Source: Eumeta japonica
Lineage: Eukaryota > Arthropoda > Insecta > Lepidoptera > Psychidae
Assembly: GCA_005406025.1 (NCBI GenBank)
Contig: BGZK01001017.1
Coordinates: forward strand, 124,001-188,000
DNA: 64,000 nucleotides
Direction of reading: 5' to 3'
The translations under genes were made by a program, and so were the position numbers. Position 1 is the first letter of the stretch. Every line of letters begins with the position of its first letter. Positions 62,230 to 64,000 of this stretch are shown here, one piece after another. The notes beneath the pieces are model-generated. The model did no database searches, was not told the DNA's origin, and worked only from the letters and a program-made list of their open reading frames with translations.

Positions 62230-63100
62230 CCTTTGAGAATTTCTCGTTTATTCCACAAGATCACAGGAACTTTCAATGCTTTAAACTCCAAATATTTACA
62301 AATAAATGTGTGCTTTCACAAAATACATAATAGTATTATAAATAAACAATAACAGACATAAAAAAAATAATTAAACAAGAGTATATAACATGTTCGATTT
62401 GCGTAAACAACACGAAATGGAAAACTATTTTGACAGTTCAACGGAAAGGGCGGGCAGAGTGAACGAAAATATGAACGAGTCATGGCAAAACGATTAAAAA
62501 CCGTTTCAACAAACAGTGAAGACCGTATCTGTATTAGCTTCAGTTTAAAGCATTTCTCAATTGTTAAAGTCCCTTTGACTGCATTTAATTAAAATGCCAA
62601 ATACCGCGCATCGCTCAAGTTTTTCATGTCATACATCAATAGCGACTAAAGTAACAATGAACTTATTTTTATTGTTGCCTATATGATTGTTGATTTTTAA
62701 TTATTGAAATGAGCTCACAAATTTATCTTTTTAAACTTAAATCACTTTAGGTTCATACTTAGATACTCGGACTTAATTATTAAATGAGAGCAGGTGGAAA
62801 GCAACTAAATCTCTCCTGGGGCGAAGTTTCTTTTACATGGATGTCTCGAAATATCGTGAGTTTAGTTAAATATGTAAAAAGGTCAATGCAACATAATGAA
62901 GCACAGCATATCTAAGCAGTAAACAATTAATTTATTAAAACTTTTATTTCTTTCCACCAATATATCATCATTACATGCGACGATATTTTATTCAGTTATT
63001 TAAATATTGCCATTAGAACAAGTTTTTAAAAAAGATTAACATAATAAAATTTTATAAACAAGCAGTATGTGTTTAAATATAAATTACTTTAGATAAAAAT
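62230..63100. other. Upstream flank of the visible GON4L exons
   Basis: No further exon was recognised on the minus strand. A stop (TAA) lies in frame shortly upstream of ATG 62226, so either the transcript begins here or exon 1 starts at an internal acceptor. Confidence 0.4.
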
Positions 63101-63101
63101 T

Positions 63102-63640
63102 GGTCAAGTGTGAGTCGGACTCGTACATGAAGGGTTCCGTACCTCCGTACAATGTTTTAAAAATAGTTTAGTGATAACGAGATATGTAAGTGTTTGTGTC
63201 TACATACAGCCATTATAAAAATCGAGCAATAAAAGCCGAAAAAGGTGTTTTTTTTTTTTATGGAAACCCCCTTTAATATTTTCAACTTAATTTTATTTTT
63301 GTAACTTGTTGTAATAGTTGGCTACATCAATATATATTCTGTTACGATTTCAAGTATCTAGTTAATGCCATTATAAAGATCAAGTTAAAAACGCCGAATA
63401 AAACACGTTTCTTGTATGATGATCCCCTTTCATTTTAACTTTATTTTATTTTTAGAAAGTATTATAACTTATTAACTCATAGTGAACACAGTAATACATA
63501 ATCGGTAAAAATTTCAAGTGTCTAACTGTTACGGTTAAAGAAATAGAGTCCTGTGACTGACAGACGGACAGACTGACAGACAGCGTAATCTCAGTAATAG
63601 GGTCCCGTTGGCACCCTTTGAGTACTGAACCCTAAAAAAT
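63102..63640 (+). repeat. Interspersed repeat, family B, near-complete copy
   Basis: Opens TGGTCAAGTGTGAGTCGGAC and AAGGGTTCCGTACC. It ends ACAGACGGACAGACTGACAG, GTAATAGGGTCCCGTTGGCA and GTACTGAACCCTAAAAAATG. This is the form of the family best known from moth and butterfly genomes. Confidence 0.7.
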
Positions 63641-63744
63641 GTAGACTTACATGTATCTCAAAGTCAAACTAACCAAAGAATACATAGATGGTATATATCG
63701 CGAAAACATTTTTTAAAATTATCAATTTTCATCATAGAAAAAAA

Positions 63745-63940
63745 ACGGACCGAATGCAAATTGAACTCACGCACCGAGAATTCCGTACGACAACAATATA
63801 TTCGTGTTAAATACTCAAAAAGAAATTATATTCATTTGCGGATTGTTAGCACTTGCCCCAGTCACATTTGGCCGTTTTTTAATTGAGGTTTTCCACAGGT
63901 TTGCACTGTGATCACGCCAAGTTTGACGCTGCTTTTACGA
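63745..63940 (+). repeat. Interspersed repeat, family B, 3'-variant
   Basis: Same block order as 50862-51050: CACGCACCGAGAATTCCGTA, GTGTTAAATACTC, GGATTGTTAGCACTTGCC, TTTGGCCG, AAGTTTGACGCTG. Confidence 0.55.
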
Positions 63941-64000
63941 TAGAGCAAAAATAAAAAGTACCTAAATGATACACACTAAGTATGCACTTATTTTTATAAA

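Overview
The window is nuclear DNA from an insect, most probably a moth or butterfly (Lepidoptera). It is AT-rich. Its genes are split by GT-AG introns, and the exons are clearly richer in GC than the introns. Several interspersed repeats are of the kind common in moth and butterfly genomes, including the family whose ends read like AGTCGGACTCG and GGGTTCCGT. The species cannot be named from the sequence. Gene names rest on recalled family similarity and exon-phase checks done by eye, with no database search.

Three protein-coding genes are supported. (1) About 1.37-21.0 kb, plus strand: meckelin (TMEM67), a transmembrane protein of the ciliary transition zone. Sixteen exons are placed; the N-terminal exons lie off the left edge and one internal exon was not found. 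(2) 29.58-41.45 kb, plus strand: TER94, the VCP/p97 AAA+ ATPase. All fifteen coding exons are seen and join in frame to 807 residues. (3) 57.34-62.23 kb, minus strand: the C-terminal part of a GON4L (Drosophila mute) homologue, with paired amphipathic helices and a C-terminal Myb/SANT-like domain. VCP and GON4L are convergent, with about 15 kb between them.

The rest is transposon debris. Recognisable pieces are a decayed mariner-like element with terminal inverted repeats of about 490 bp (26.58-29.06 kb), two other dead mariner transposases (48.2-49.6 kb plus, 51.4-52.5 kb minus), two hAT transposase relics (43.8-44.3 kb plus, 53.3-55.0 kb minus), and several non-autonomous elements with visible inverted repeats and target-site duplications at 13.4, 18.4, 21.1, 50.0 and 51.1 kb. 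There are also dispersed repeat families of 2-7 copies, a three-copy 148-bp tandem array and several strong hairpins.

The genes do not form an operon or a shared pathway; their neighbourhood is ordinary eukaryotic gene order. I found no CRISPR array, rRNA, convincing tRNA or clearly new biological system. The most useful leads are an exon-like segment at 19.24 kb, the missing meckelin exon, the two possible starts of VCP, an orphan core promoter at 24.47 kb, and several non-autonomous transposons with intact target-site duplications.
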